Both the position numbers and the translations under genes were made by a program. DNA of 64,000 bases from CF-72 sp051006215 (GTDB taxonomy: Bacteria; Chloroflexota; UBA6077; CF-72). Below the pieces are notes generated by a model. It saw only the letters and a list, made by a program, of their open reading frames with translations. It was not told the origin of the DNA and did not search any database. Within the stretch, counting starts at the first letter, position 1. Every line of letters starts with the position of its first letter. This document shows, piece by piece, positions 17,995-27,522 of the stretch. Location of the stretch: assembly GCA_051006215.1 (NCBI GenBank), contig JBPCIO010000141.1, forward strand, positions 1-64,000, in the 5' to 3' direction.

Positions 17995-19251
17995 GTGAGT
18001 TGTGAGCATGGTGCTCGGCGGCCCAGCCCGTGGCCGCGTGGCGTCCGCATCGGCGTGGCGATCGCCCTGACGGTGTTGTCTTTGGTGCCGGGGACTCGCG
18101 GAATGGACGAGGTGGCCGCGAGCACGCGCGCCACGCCACTCCATGGACAGACTGGGCAGTGGGTGAACGTGACACCCCCAGGTGCGACGATTGGAAGGTT
18201 CGGGACGGCCAATATCGTGTCGGACCCGAGCCGGTCGTCCGACATGTATTCGGCGTTTCCGGAGGGGTTGTGGAGATCTGTTGACTATGGGTTGACCTGG
18301 TCAGGCCCAATCAACACCGGCACGGGCAGCGCAGGTCTCAGCTCGTCATCCGGGCTCGGAATTGCCGCGGGCGCAGGCAGCGGTCCACCCGTGCTGTATT
18401 CCGCTGGTATTCAGGGCGGCGGGATGGGTTTTTGGCGATCTCTCGACGGCGGCGTCGATTGGACAAACTACAACATCGCACCGGCCGCGAGCGACCGTCA
18501 GGACGTATATCCCCCAGTGGTGGACCCATATGATGGCACTCATCTGCTCATGGCTGCGCATGAATTGAACGCCATCTATCAGAGTACCGACGGTGGCCAG
18601 AATTGGACCAGTGTTCCGCTTGCTGCTGGCATGAACCAGCCGGGTGGAACAGCCGGCATCTTCTTCATCAACACCGGCAATGCCTCGGCTACCCGCACCA
18701 CCTGGTTGTGGATGGCCCAGGGTTCTGGTGGAGCCTACGGCCCATGGCGCACCAGCAACGCCGGCGCGTCGTGGACGCAGGTCGACACCAACGAACACCC
18801 CCACGGCAACGCCCAGATCTACCAGCCCGACACCAACGGCGTCGTGTACATGGCCGGCATCTACTCGGCTCTAGGATGGGGTGTGCTGCGCAGTACCGAC
18901 TACGGGCAAACCTGGACTCACGTCGGCGCTAGCACGGGCGAAGCCATCGTCTTCGGTACGCCGAACAACGTGTACGCTGGCTATGGATGGGCCTGCGGGA
19001 TTGGTTGTGACGTCGATCCTAACTTGGAGAATGCGCCACAGCCAGGCATTGCAGGTTGGTCCAGTTCCCCGCAACCGGCTGGCATGGCTCAAGGCCCCGG
19101 GCAAGCGGCAGTCGTCTACGACGGGACCCAATGGATCGTTGTCACCGCCAACTGGTCCTCCGGCCTGTGGCGCTACGCGGAAGCTACCTCCGAGCTGGAC
19201 ACCAGTCTGTCGACACCGACACCCGCCGAGACGCCCGCATCAGCGGCCTGA
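17995..19251 (+). CDS. Secreted Asp-box (BNR/sortilin-like) beta-propeller protein
   Basis: 418 residues from GTG 17995; GTG 17950 is also in frame but lies in the inverted remnant. A signal peptide or anchor helix (IGVAIALTVLSLVPG) comes first. At least five Asp-box repeats follow (SVDYGLTW, SLDGGVDW, STDGGQNW, TSNAGASW, STDYGQTW), which cap the blades of BNR, sortilin/Vps10 and GH74-type propellers. No catalytic pair can be assigned, so sugar binding or hydrolysis is open. It ends in a short Thr/Pro-rich tail. It is paralogous to the C-terminal half of the 1191-residue protein. Confidence 0.8.
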   Translation: MSCEHGARRPSPWPRGVRIGVAIALTVLSLVPGTRGMDEVAASTRATPLHGQTGQWVNVTPPGATIGRFGTANIVSDPSRSSDMYSAFPEGLWRSVDYGLTWSGPINTGTGSAGLSSSSGLGIAAGAGSGPPVLYSAGIQGGGMGFWRSLDGGVDWTNYNIAPAASDRQDVYPPVVDPYDGTHLLMAAHELNAIYQSTDGGQNWTSVPLAAGMNQPGGTAGIFFINTGNASATRTTWLWMAQGSGGAYGPWRTSNAGASWTQVDTNEHPHGNAQIYQPDTNGVVYMAGIYSALGWGVLRSTDYGQTWTHVGASTGEAIVFGTPNNVYAGYGWACGIGCDVDPNLENAPQPGIAGWSSSPQPAGMAQGPGQAAVVYDGTQWIVVTANWSSGLWRYAEATSELDTSLSTPTPAETPASAA

Positions 19252-19350
19252 GCGGGCAACCACTTCTCAACCAGAGGCACACCCGGCCGATCGGACCTCG
19301 AGATCGACACTTTCGCCCTCGGTCTAGCCATTGCGGTAATACTATGGCTG

Positions 19351-21231
19351 ATGCTTGTCAAATCCGTCGTCGTCCGAGCCCATAACCCGTTGCGGCGTGC
19401 TTCGCGCATACTTCCAGCAGCCGTAGCTGGGTTTGCACTCGCCATTGTCGCCGCGGCGCCATACCTGCCGGTGCCCGACGCAAGCGTGCGTGCACAAGCG
19501 GAACACACGTTGACGGTAACAGGCATTGCCTCCAACCACTCGTCGGTCAGGGTGTTCTATCGACCGGTGCCGGGAGCCCGTGATTACCGAGCCTACGACA
19601 GTACCGCGCCCACGAACGTGAAGTACGCTGGCATGACGCATTTGACTGCATCGGCCGCTTGTCCAGGACCGTACTGTCAGCATCACTTCGCGGTCCAGTC
19701 GGATGACGCCACTCCAACATTTCCATATGAAATCACGCGTGGCCCAACCGGCGGCCCGCAATCCCTAGATGTCCCCGCAACGGATATCGAGTGGAACTCA
19801 CTAGGGGACGACCAACAACACACGCTAGTGGTTGAGGCGGTGAACCAGCTCGGTCCAGCTCCAGAGGCCAACCTTTACACTGGCTTGGACAATCGCCCAT
19901 TGGTCAATCCGGTCCCAGCTGACGCCATGCTAGGAAGCAACAAGGGTGGCACGCTCGACGGCAATATCTCCACGAATGGCCAGGGCCCTTTCGCCAGTAC
20001 GCCACAGGTGATTGCCCGTTCGTACCCTTTTGTCGTCCAGGCGCGCCCGGACATCAGCGCCATTCCGTCCGCACCCGGGGCCACGCAGACCTTCTACGAC
20101 ACCTTCGAGAACGCCGAGAACGCAACCATCACACAAGCCGCACGCCAGGACACTGGCTCCGACAGCGTCGGCAACCTTGGCTCGATGACCTACAGCATGA
20201 ACGCCGGCACTCCGAAGGAATGGACCCTCGAGTTCCGCCAGGCTGACAACACCAACTCGATGCCATTCATCTCAAGTGACCACTTCATGGATATGCTGTT
20301 CGATGGTGCGTCGCCTGGCAGCGGAGCACCAACCCACACGATCTACGGGTCGATGTCCATGACTCCACGCCAGACCCTGGTGATGTCGGCTGGTGACGCC
20401 TTACACATGACTATGGAAGTCGATGCCCATCAGAGCTTCAGGCGGTGGCTGGCGTTCGACCTGGCGCCCGCATCCGATCCACTCCAGAGCTGGAATCCGG
20501 GTGGCCTGCCAATCAACACCACTGGCCAGGGGATCTTCATGGAGTTCAGGGACAGCGGCTGTACGCTCGACATCTTTACCGGACCAACTTCGAATTCGGA
20601 CCGCCGGCCAGCCGGCATCGCTGGTGGCGATGAGCACGGCGCCCGACTCTGGGGCCAGGCAGGTGCAGTCGGCGGCGCTCCGATCATGTGTGGTGCGGCA
20701 GAAACGTTCAACTCATCTCACCTCAGCAACAATGGCTTCGGACTCGACGACAGGAATCGTTTTGACTTCTTCCTGACCCAGACTCATGCCGCACTGTTCG
20801 AGGACGGTCGGCTGGTCGTTCAGTCCGACATTCCAGCCGGCAGCTTCCCCTGGGCAAACGTGCCGCTCAAGGCCTACTACAGTCACTATCTGTACCATTC
20901 GGATGCTGACCTGGCCGATCTCAAGACCTTCCAGGTCAATGGTGCCGGGTTGTGTTACGCGCTGAACTCGTACTGGTTCAACGATCCGCTCAGCGGCACG
21001 TCCGCCCCCAGCAACGGATGCGGGGCCAGCTACCCGACCGGCTACGGGTTCCCACATTCAGATGAGCGGCACTGGGACAACATGGGTTTCGAGGTGCTAC
21101 CGGGTGACGATGTGCCACGTGATTTCTCGGCTCTCGGTGCGTCCATACAACCACCACCCATTCAGGCGCCCGATTCATACGCGGCGAGCACGGATCCCGG
21201 TCCGCCTGTGTCAACTGATCCTCAATCGTGA
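19351..21231 (+). CDS. Secreted protein with unrecognised beta-rich domain
   Basis: 626 residues with a signal peptide (ILPAAVAGFALAIVAAAPYL) and a large extracytoplasmic region. An N-terminal part (about 45-220) looks like a fibronectin-III-type strand pattern (RVFYRPVPGARDYRAYDS). The core (about 240-600) has many conserved aromatic and Asp residues, including MTMEVDAHQSFRRWLAFDL and GYGFPHSDERHWDNMG, and several cysteines; a lectin/glucanase-like sandwich is possible but unproven. It is paralogous to the N-terminal half of the 1191-residue protein. The end is Pro/Ser-rich. Confidence 0.75.
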   Translation: MLVKSVVVRAHNPLRRASRILPAAVAGFALAIVAAAPYLPVPDASVRAQAEHTLTVTGIASNHSSVRVFYRPVPGARDYRAYDSTAPTNVKYAGMTHLTASAACPGPYCQHHFAVQSDDATPTFPYEITRGPTGGPQSLDVPATDIEWNSLGDDQQHTLVVEAVNQLGPAPEANLYTGLDNRPLVNPVPADAMLGSNKGGTLDGNISTNGQGPFASTPQVIARSYPFVVQARPDISAIPSAPGATQTFYDTFENAENATITQAARQDTGSDSVGNLGSMTYSMNAGTPKEWTLEFRQADNTNSMPFISSDHFMDMLFDGASPGSGAPTHTIYGSMSMTPRQTLVMSAGDALHMTMEVDAHQSFRRWLAFDLAPASDPLQSWNPGGLPINTTGQGIFMEFRDSGCTLDIFTGPTSNSDRRPAGIAGGDEHGARLWGQAGAVGGAPIMCGAAETFNSSHLSNNGFGLDDRNRFDFFLTQTHAALFEDGRLVVQSDIPAGSFPWANVPLKAYYSHYLYHSDADLADLKTFQVNGAGLCYALNSYWFNDPLSGTSAPSNGCGASYPTGYGFPHSDERHWDNMGFEVLPGDDVPRDFSALGASIQPPPIQAPDSYAASTDPGPPVSTDPQS

Positions 21232-21271
21232 TCAATCAGCCCTATTCTCTCGATTAGCGCCTCCATCTGCA

Positions 21272-21322
21272 CGAAGCGTTACGCCGCGCCGTCTGCGCGC
21301 GTAACCGTAATAGGAAGCTTCG
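21272..21322 (+). terminator. Possible hairpin after the 626-residue gene
   Basis: GTTACGC (21278-21284) pairs with GCGTAAC (21299-21305), and flanking CGAAGC (21272-21277) with GCTTCG (21317-21322), leaving an 11-base bulge on one side. No T-run follows, so a classical intrinsic terminator is not proven. Confidence 0.4.
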
Positions 21323-21495
21323 TCACGCCGTAGCCAGAACTCGGGCTCGCTGTGTGCACCCAACTGGAGTGATGGACATTGCCTGTGAACACATCTGATA
21401 CCCACGTCTGATTTTAGCGGTGGCAAGAGAAATCTAAACAGTACCAGCGTCGCACCTGCTGTGTAGCTGCTCCGGCGCGGACTCGCAGTCCTGTC

Positions 21496-21628
21496 GAGGA
21501 AAAACGCGGCCCCGTTCTGGCACGCCCAATTCCACGCACTGACACCGGCGCCTGCGCCATCGGTCCTTGCATCGCATCCGGAAACGGCTCCGGCTGGTCG
21601 CACCGGTCACAGGGCCGCGTTTTTCCTC
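21496..21628. repeat. 133-base element with perfect 17-base terminal inverted repeats
   Basis: GAGGAAAAACGCGGCCC (21496-21512) and its exact reverse complement (21612-21628) flank 99 bases with no coding capacity. This is the shape of a tiny non-autonomous element (MITE-like) or a long-range hairpin. I see no convincing target-site duplication. The rest of 21232-21789 holds no gene. Confidence 0.65.
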
Positions 21629-21789
21629 CTTCCTGACTCAGCTCAGGCTAGCCACACACGCCCAAAGTTCGATCAGACCTGATTGCTCTGTGCTCGCAGC
21701 CAGCGGCCGTCGACTGCGTGTCCTCGCCACGTCGCGCTCAAGCCGCGTATGGCAGCGCCCGCACCAAATGACTCGGAGGTGTTTCAACC

Positions 21790-24700
21790 ATGCTCGCGAT
21801 CCAACCGATATTGACCCGCATTACGTCTCCCCCAATGAAAACCCTGGCTCGGTATGGCATCGTGGCAGGGCTCGCCACGACCGCGCTCGGTGTCGCCCCA
21901 TACGTTCCTCCGCTCAACACCGGAGCGGCGCGGGCGGCAACAGTCACCACTTTGAATGTCACCGGAGTCGCCCCCAACAACTCGTCGGCAAGAGTCTTCT
22001 TTCAACCAGTAGCAGGTGCGCGCGATTACCGCATGTACGACAGCGCCGCTCCTACGACCGTGAAGTACGCGGGCATGGTGCACCTCGCGCCTTCCGCGGC
22101 GTGCCCGGGTCCATACTGTCTGAATCACTTCGCGGTACAGGGCGACGGCGTTACGCCAGTCTTTCCCTACCAGGTCGCAGACGGTGGGAATGGTGGCTTG
22201 CAGGTCCTGGATGTCCCCGCCACGGACATCGAGTGGAACTCGCTTGGCGACGGCAAGCAGCACACGCTGGTTATCGAAGCACTCAACCAGCTCGGCCCGG
22301 TTCCACAAGCGAATTTGTATACCGGCTTACAAAATGATCCACTCGTCAGTCCGCCACCCGCGACTGCCATGCTGGGCAGCGACAAAGGCTCGACGGCTGA
22401 CGGCAATACGTCTACGAATGGCCAGGGCCCATACACGAACACCCCGCAAGTGATTGCGCGCTCCCAACCGTTCTACGTTCAGGCCGACCAGAACCTCAAA
22501 GCCATTCCATCGGTCCCCAGCGCAACTCAGCCGTTCTACGATAGCTTCGAAAACGCGGAAAACGGCACGATCACCCAAACCGCGCGTCAGGACAATGGCA
22601 GAGATAGCATCGGCAATCTGGGCTCGATGACCTACAGCATGAATGCTGGCACTCCGAAAGAGTGGACGATCGAGTATCGCCAGGCGGACAACATCAATTC
22701 CATGCCCTTCGTCTCCAGCGACCACTTCATGGACATGTTGTTCGATGGCGCCACTCCGAACACCAGCTCACCGACGCACACCATCTACGGCTCGATGTCG
22801 ATGACCCCTCGACAGACCGCGGACATGTCTGGTGGCAAAGCCCTGCACATGACGATGGAAGTCGACGGCCATCAGAGCTTCAGGCGCTGGCTAGCTTTCG
22901 ACCTGGCTCCAGCATCTGATCCGATCCAGGCATGGGAAGCCGTTGGCCGCCCGATCAGTAATTCGAACCGTGGAATCTTCCTGGAAATCAAAGATAGCGG
23001 CTGCACGCTCGACATCTTCACTGGCTCGACCTCGCCAGCAGATCCACCAACCGGAACCGCCGGCGGGCCCGATCACGGAGCTCGGCTGTGGGGTCAAGCA
23101 GGCTCAGTTGGCGGCGCTCCCATCATGTGCGGCGGCGCGGAAATGTTCAATCCCGCGCACTTTAGTAAGAACGGTATCGGCCTGGATGATCGGTCAAGGT
23201 TCGACTTCTACCTTACCCAGAATCACGCCGCGCTGTTCGAGGATGGCCAACTGATCGTTCAGTCGGACATTCCGGCGGGCAGCTTCCCGTTCGCGAATGA
23301 GCCCCTCAAGGCCTACTACACCCATTATCTGTATCACTCGGATGCTGACGTGCAGGACCTGGAGAACTTTCAACTCAATGGCGCCGGCCTGTGTTATCCC
23401 GAGAATTCGTACTGGTTCAATGATCCGCTCGCAGGTACCCAGTCAAGCAACAACGATTGCAACACAGCCTACCCAGCCGGTTACGGATTCCCGCATTCGG
23501 ACGAGCGACACTGGGACAATATGGGGTACGAGGTACTGACTGGCGCGGACGTGCCCGCCAGCGGTGATTTCTCAACCTACACTCGGTCAGTCCAAGCGCC
23601 CCAAATTCAAGCGCCCGTATTTGCAAGTGGCGCAGGGTCACCGACTGCCACGTCGCTACCTCTCGCAACCCAGACATCGAGACCAACTCAGGTGGCCAGC
23701 ACTCCAACCTCGACAGCCACCGCCATACGCACGTCCACCGCAACCCAGGTGGCCAGAACGCCGACGTCGACGCCTTCCGGCAGCATACCGGGCGGGCAAT
23801 GGGTTAATGTCACCCCGTCGAACGCCAACCTCACGAGTAGCCTCGATTGCAGCAACTTCGGCACAATCACGGTTGTTTCCGATCCTGCCAGGCCCTCAAA
23901 TCTGTACACCCACTTCGATTGCCAGGGCATCTGGAAGTCGACGGACTATGGTCAAACCTGGACCGGGCCAATCAACACAGGTAATGGTGGCGCTGGTGCA
24001 AATGGTGCCGGCGGTATCGCCATCGCTCCGGGCGGCCCTGGAGCGCCCCCAATCCTCTACTCGGCTGGCATTCGAGGCAGCGGCATGGGCTTCTGGCGAT
24101 CTCTCGACGGCGGCGTGAGCTGGACAAACTACAACATCGCACCGGCCGCGAGCGATCGTCAGGACGTATATCCCCCAGTGGTGGATCCATACGATGGCAC
24201 TCATCTGATCATGGCTGCGCATGAATTGAACGCCATCTATCAGAGTACCGACGGTGGCCAGAATTGGACCAGTGTTCCAACTAGCGGTGGGATGAATCAG
24301 CCCGGCGGAACGGCGGGAGTCTTCTTCATCAACACCGGCAATGCCTCGACCACCCGCAACACCTGGTTGTGGATGGCCCAGGGTTCTGGTGGAGCCTACG
24401 GCACATGGCGCACCAGCAACGCCGGCGCGTCATGGACGCAGGTCGACACCAACGAACACCCCCACGGCAACGCCCAGATCTACCAGCCCGACACCAACGG
24501 CGTCGTGTACACGGCCGGCATCTACTCGGCTCTAGGATGGGGTGTGCTGCGCAGTATCGACTACGGTCAAACCTGGGTTCACGTCGGCGCCACCACCAAC
24601 GGTGCAATCGCTTTTGGTACGCCGAACAACGTGTACGCTGGCTATGGATGGGCCTGCGGGATCGGTTGTGACGTCGATCCTAACTTGGAGAATGCGCCAC

Positions 24701-25365
24701 AGCCAGGCAGCACAGGTTGGGGTACCCCATCCCGACCAGCGGGCATGACCCAGGGCCCGGCCGAGGCAGTAGTGGTGAACAATGGCTCTCAATCAATCAT
24801 CGTCACTGCCAACTGGACTGCCGGTCTGTGGCGGTACGCGGAACCAACCTCGGGTGGGCCGGCCCCGACAGCCACACCGACTGCCGTTTCTACAGCCACA
24901 CCGACTGCGGTTTCTACGGCCACGCCGACTGCAGTTTCCACGGCAACGCCGATCCGCACGCCCACGCCCGTGCCGACAGGTACGGCCACGGCAGCCCCGA
25001 CGACGACCGCGTCGGCTACCCCCACTCCAGCCTCAGGGTCCGCCTTCACCAGCGGCGCGGTTGCTTCCCCTAGCCGCCTAACGGTTGGTCACGCGCTATC
25101 GATCACCGCTTCGGTCAAGAGCACACGTGCAACAACAGCACTGATCGACGTCGAGATCTACAGCGCCGCCGGGGTAAAGGTGTTTCAACAAGCTTGGGAC
25201 AATCAGTCATTCGCGGCGGGCCAAACGCTGCGGTTTCCAGCAACCTGGACTGTTCCCCGCACCGCAGCCAAGGGCACGTACACGACCAAGATTGGCGTGT
25301 TCGCAAGCGGCTGGACAGAGTTGTACACCTGGAACAACAGCGCCGCCTCATTCACGGTGCAGTAG
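21790..25365 (+). CDS. Large secreted fusion: beta-rich domain + Asp-box propeller + C-terminal module
   Basis: 1191 residues. ATG 21790 has GGAGGT 9 bases upstream; ATG 21835 would also leave a signal peptide. Order: signal (about 1-40); the beta-rich domain shared with the 626-residue protein (about 45-605); a Thr/Pro linker; an Asp-box propeller shared with the 418-residue protein (about 665-1010; STDYGQTW, SLDGGVSW, STDGGQNW, TSNAGASW, SIDYGQTW); a linker of 8-residue ATPTAVST repeats; and a C-terminal Ig/CARDB-like module (about 1070-1190) also found in the GH5-like protein at 33500. It probably acts on or binds extracellular polysaccharide. Linkers of this sort are frequent in Chloroflexota exoproteins. 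Confidence 0.85.
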   Translation: MLAIQPILTRITSPPMKTLARYGIVAGLATTALGVAPYVPPLNTGAARAATVTTLNVTGVAPNNSSARVFFQPVAGARDYRMYDSAAPTTVKYAGMVHLAPSAACPGPYCLNHFAVQGDGVTPVFPYQVADGGNGGLQVLDVPATDIEWNSLGDGKQHTLVIEALNQLGPVPQANLYTGLQNDPLVSPPPATAMLGSDKGSTADGNTSTNGQGPYTNTPQVIARSQPFYVQADQNLKAIPSVPSATQPFYDSFENAENGTITQTARQDNGRDSIGNLGSMTYSMNAGTPKEWTIEYRQADNINSMPFVSSDHFMDMLFDGATPNTSSPTHTIYGSMSMTPRQTADMSGGKALHMTMEVDGHQSFRRWLAFDLAPASDPIQAWEAVGRPISNSNRGIFLEIKDSGCTLDIFTGSTSPADPPTGTAGGPDHGARLWGQAGSVGGAPIMCGGAEMFNPAHFSKNGIGLDDRSRFDFYLTQNHAALFEDGQLIVQSDIPAGSFPFANEPLKAYYTHYLYHSDADVQDLENFQLNGAGLCYPENSYWFNDPLAGTQSSNNDCNTAYPAGYGFPHSDERHWDNMGYEVLTGADVPASGDFSTYTRSVQAPQIQAPVFASGAGSPTATSLPLATQTSRPTQVASTPTSTATAIRTSTATQVARTPTSTPSGSIPGGQWVNVTPSNANLTSSLDCSNFGTITVVSDPARPSNLYTHFDCQGIWKSTDYGQTWTGPINTGNGGAGANGAGGIAIAPGGPGAPPILYSAGIRGSGMGFWRSLDGGVSWTNYNIAPAASDRQDVYPPVVDPYDGTHLIMAAHELNAIYQSTDGGQNWTSVPTSGGMNQPGGTAGVFFINTGNASTTRNTWLWMAQGSGGAYGTWRTSNAGASWTQVDTNEHPHGNAQIYQPDTNGVVYTAGIYSALGWGVLRSIDYGQTWVHVGATTNGAIAFGTPNNVYAGYGWACGIGCDVDPNLENAPQPGSTGWGTPSRPAGMTQGPAEAVVVNNGSQSIIVTANWTAGLWRYAEPTSGGPAPTATPTAVSTATPTAVSTATPTAVSTATPIRTPTPVPTGTATAAPTTTASATPTPASGSAFTSGAVASPSRLTVGHALSITASVKSTRATTALIDVEIYSAAGVKVFQQAWDNQSFAAGQTLRFPATWTVPRTAAKGTYTTKIGVFASGWTELYTWNNSAASFTVQ
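24868..24951 (+). repeat. 24-base tandem repeats encoding ATPTAVST units
   Basis: Three and a half copies of a 24-base unit (for example ACAGCCACACCGACTGCCGT followed by TTCT) inside the linker of the large fusion gene. Variation between units is mostly at third positions. Confidence 0.85.
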
Positions 25366-25481
25366 TAAGGGAGCACTGAGAATGTCAGCCGCTGTCCCGT
25401 AACCAATCGCGGCGACGCCGGTCTGCGCCCCCCCACGGCAGCATGAGAGTGCTGGTGTGGCTGGGGCGCTCAGCGTTCCGG

Positions 25482-27383
25482 CTAGGACGCCTGAACGCGT
25501 ACCAGGCTAATGGATTCGGGCGGCAAAAGCATACTCAGCTCGCCAGAAGCAATTTGGACGAGGCCCTCGTCCTGCACGTCGCGAGCCGTCGCATCCAAGC
25601 GAAAGGTGTGGCCCACGGTAGCCCCCACGCCGCCGAGCTGGAGTGTAGCCGCCAGGGCCACATCCGGGCGCTGGTTGACGACGATGACGAGAGTGTCACC
25701 CGTGGCGCTGTCGCGGGATGCATACACCGTCACATCCTCAGGCGCACTGGATGTGGCGGCTAGCGCGAGATCCCCAAAGCTCGTACCTGCACCGTCGTAG
25801 TTGGTGTACATGCGAAACGCATTCGCGCCGGGGCTACCCGGGTGAGGACTGGTCCAGTACGCCGCGATGTCCACTCCCTCCCGCCCGAAGATTCCTAGTA
25901 CCTCAGCTATGGCGATCGCCCCGTTCATCGTCGTGTCGGCGCCCCAGTTCCACTCGCCGATGGCCAGTTTCGTGCCGGGGTAGTAGCGGTCGATCCACCC
26001 TCGCAGGCGCGGAATCAGCTGAACCGAGTCGGCGATCCATGACTCGTCGACATAGTCCGGATCCCAGAGCGAACGCGTCGATCGGAGCCGCACGCGATTG
26101 GTCGCTTCGTCGGTGCCGCCCCCGAAAACACCTGTCGCCTGGGGATAGGAATGCACGTCGAGCACGTCAAGCGTGCGCTGCCCCATTCGTTGATCGTGCG
26201 CGTGGACCTGATCAAGCCACCATGGCAAGAATGGCATATCCTGATGTGCGCGCCGATCGGCGTGCGTCTTGTACCTGTCGCTACCACGGTCGCGAGCCGA
26301 GTAGAACATGCCCGTCCACCCGGAAAGTGACGGGCCGAGGATTTGCGCCGAGGGATCGACGCTTTTGATCGCGTCCGCGTAGTCCAGAAAGCTCGTAAGC
26401 TCTTCGTTGTAGTCAGGTTGGACCGGGTGAACGTCCGTATGCGTCACCGACCACAGGTCTGGCTCATTGTCGACGGCGTAATAGCGCACCCCACTCGGCT
26501 CAGCCGGCCCGAAGCGATTTACCAGATGCGAGACCCACTCGTCTTGAAACACCGCCTCGTCCTTGAGGTCGGGCGGGTCGGTAAAGGCAGCCCCCTTGCG
26601 GGGTAGCGACTGGATGCTGGTCGCCTGGCGATTGGACGAGGGGTCATAGCCAGCGATCGCTCCGCTCGGGCCGCCCGCCAGGGGCGGTCCGCCATCGGCG
26701 GGAACATCCACAGATGCCAGGTCTCTCTTGCCACTGTTGGCTACCCAACCGAGCGCTGGGACACTCATCAGGCTGGTAACTCCGTGGGCACGGTTGGAAG
26801 CCACGAATTGATCGGCGGCCTGCGACGGAGCGGCGTCGCCATGGTCGTCATCCCAACCATAATTGCGGAACTCCCAGTCGCGCGCCGCGTTCCAGGCACT
26901 GCCCTGTTCCCAGTTGTATCGGCTGTTGGGATTGCCGCCCCACCGGTTTAGCGTGGCCCCCGTGCCGGCCAGTTCCTCAGGGCTTGCGGCGGCGAGGCCA
27001 TAAATGAGGGGACTGATAGGCCTGAGAACACGGTTGACGTCGACCTGGACAAGTACGCCATTGGGGGGCGCCGACTGTCGCCACGTGAGGGGCTGTTGCG
27101 GCTGCTGTTGAGAGTGAAGCACCCGCCGCGAGACCGTCGCGAACGCGTTGTTCAACGAGCCCGCGCGAACCACCGTCCAACCAACGAGGCCTCCCACGGC
27201 CAGGGTGATGACCACGCCGCCGAGCACCGCGACCCACAGCAGGGAAATCCTGCGGCCCAGCTTTTTGGGCCGCCTCGGACGGGTCACACGCCCACTTTGG
27301 CGCTTGTGGGCGGCGCGGTGGGTTAGCGCAGGGTTGAGCCCGGGTTGAGAGCAACCGTCACTAGCGTCTGGTTGGGCGGACAC
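25482..27383 (-). CDS. Membrane-anchored glycoside hydrolase family 44 enzyme
   Basis: 633 residues. A basic cytoplasmic tail precedes one transmembrane helix (about 48-70), so the enzyme is displayed on the cell surface. GH44 features are clear: RWGGNPNSRYNWE (about residue 146) and the acid/base Glu in YYAVDNEPDLW. The nucleophile Glu is probably in LAIGEWNWGAD, followed by a C-terminal beta-sandwich. GH44 enzymes cleave beta-1,4-glucans, xyloglucan and mannans. The start is uncertain: GTG 27383 is the longest, but a direct-repeat operator-like motif lies inside codons 12-21, which would favour GTG 27287. It is convergent with the fusion gene. Confidence 0.87.
   Translation of the reverse strand: MSAQPDASDGCSQPGLNPALTHRAAHKRQSGRVTRPRRPKKLGRRISLLWVAVLGGVVITLAVGGLVGWTVVRAGSLNNAFATVSRRVLHSQQQPQQPLTWRQSAPPNGVLVQVDVNRVLRPISPLIYGLAAASPEELAGTGATLNRWGGNPNSRYNWEQGSAWNAARDWEFRNYGWDDDHGDAAPSQAADQFVASNRAHGVTSLMSVPALGWVANSGKRDLASVDVPADGGPPLAGGPSGAIAGYDPSSNRQATSIQSLPRKGAAFTDPPDLKDEAVFQDEWVSHLVNRFGPAEPSGVRYYAVDNEPDLWSVTHTDVHPVQPDYNEELTSFLDYADAIKSVDPSAQILGPSLSGWTGMFYSARDRGSDRYKTHADRRAHQDMPFLPWWLDQVHAHDQRMGQRTLDVLDVHSYPQATGVFGGGTDEATNRVRLRSTRSLWDPDYVDESWIADSVQLIPRLRGWIDRYYPGTKLAIGEWNWGADTTMNGAIAIAEVLGIFGREGVDIAAYWTSPHPGSPGANAFRMYTNYDGAGTSFGDLALAATSSAPEDVTVYASRDSATGDTLVIVVNQRPDVALAATLQLGGVGATVGHTFRLDATARDVQDEGLVQIASGELSMLLPPESISLVRVQAS
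27322..27349 (-). promoter_or_regulatory. 11-bp-period direct repeat, site i (GH44)
   Basis: On the minus strand CTCAAC-CCGGG-CTCAAC (27349 to 27333), with a third degenerate half-site 11 bp further (GCTAAC, 27327-27322). It belongs to the ten-site family. It lies inside the longest GH44 frame but upstream of GTG 27287. Confidence 0.55.
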
Positions 27384-27522
27384 ACGGCCTCAAATGCAGA
27401 GGTCGACCCGTACGTTACAGCGTGGGGGAGTGAAAGCCTTGCTTGAACAGAAGCCATTCGCCACGCCGGTGGGTGATCGCGATGTCGAACATACTTGTGG
27501 GTGACGCGCCCGCGTTGCTGGT

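Noticed and set aside
24868..24951. Tandem repeat considered as a CRISPR-like array
   Set aside because: The units are in frame, without spacers, and encode the Thr/Pro linker.
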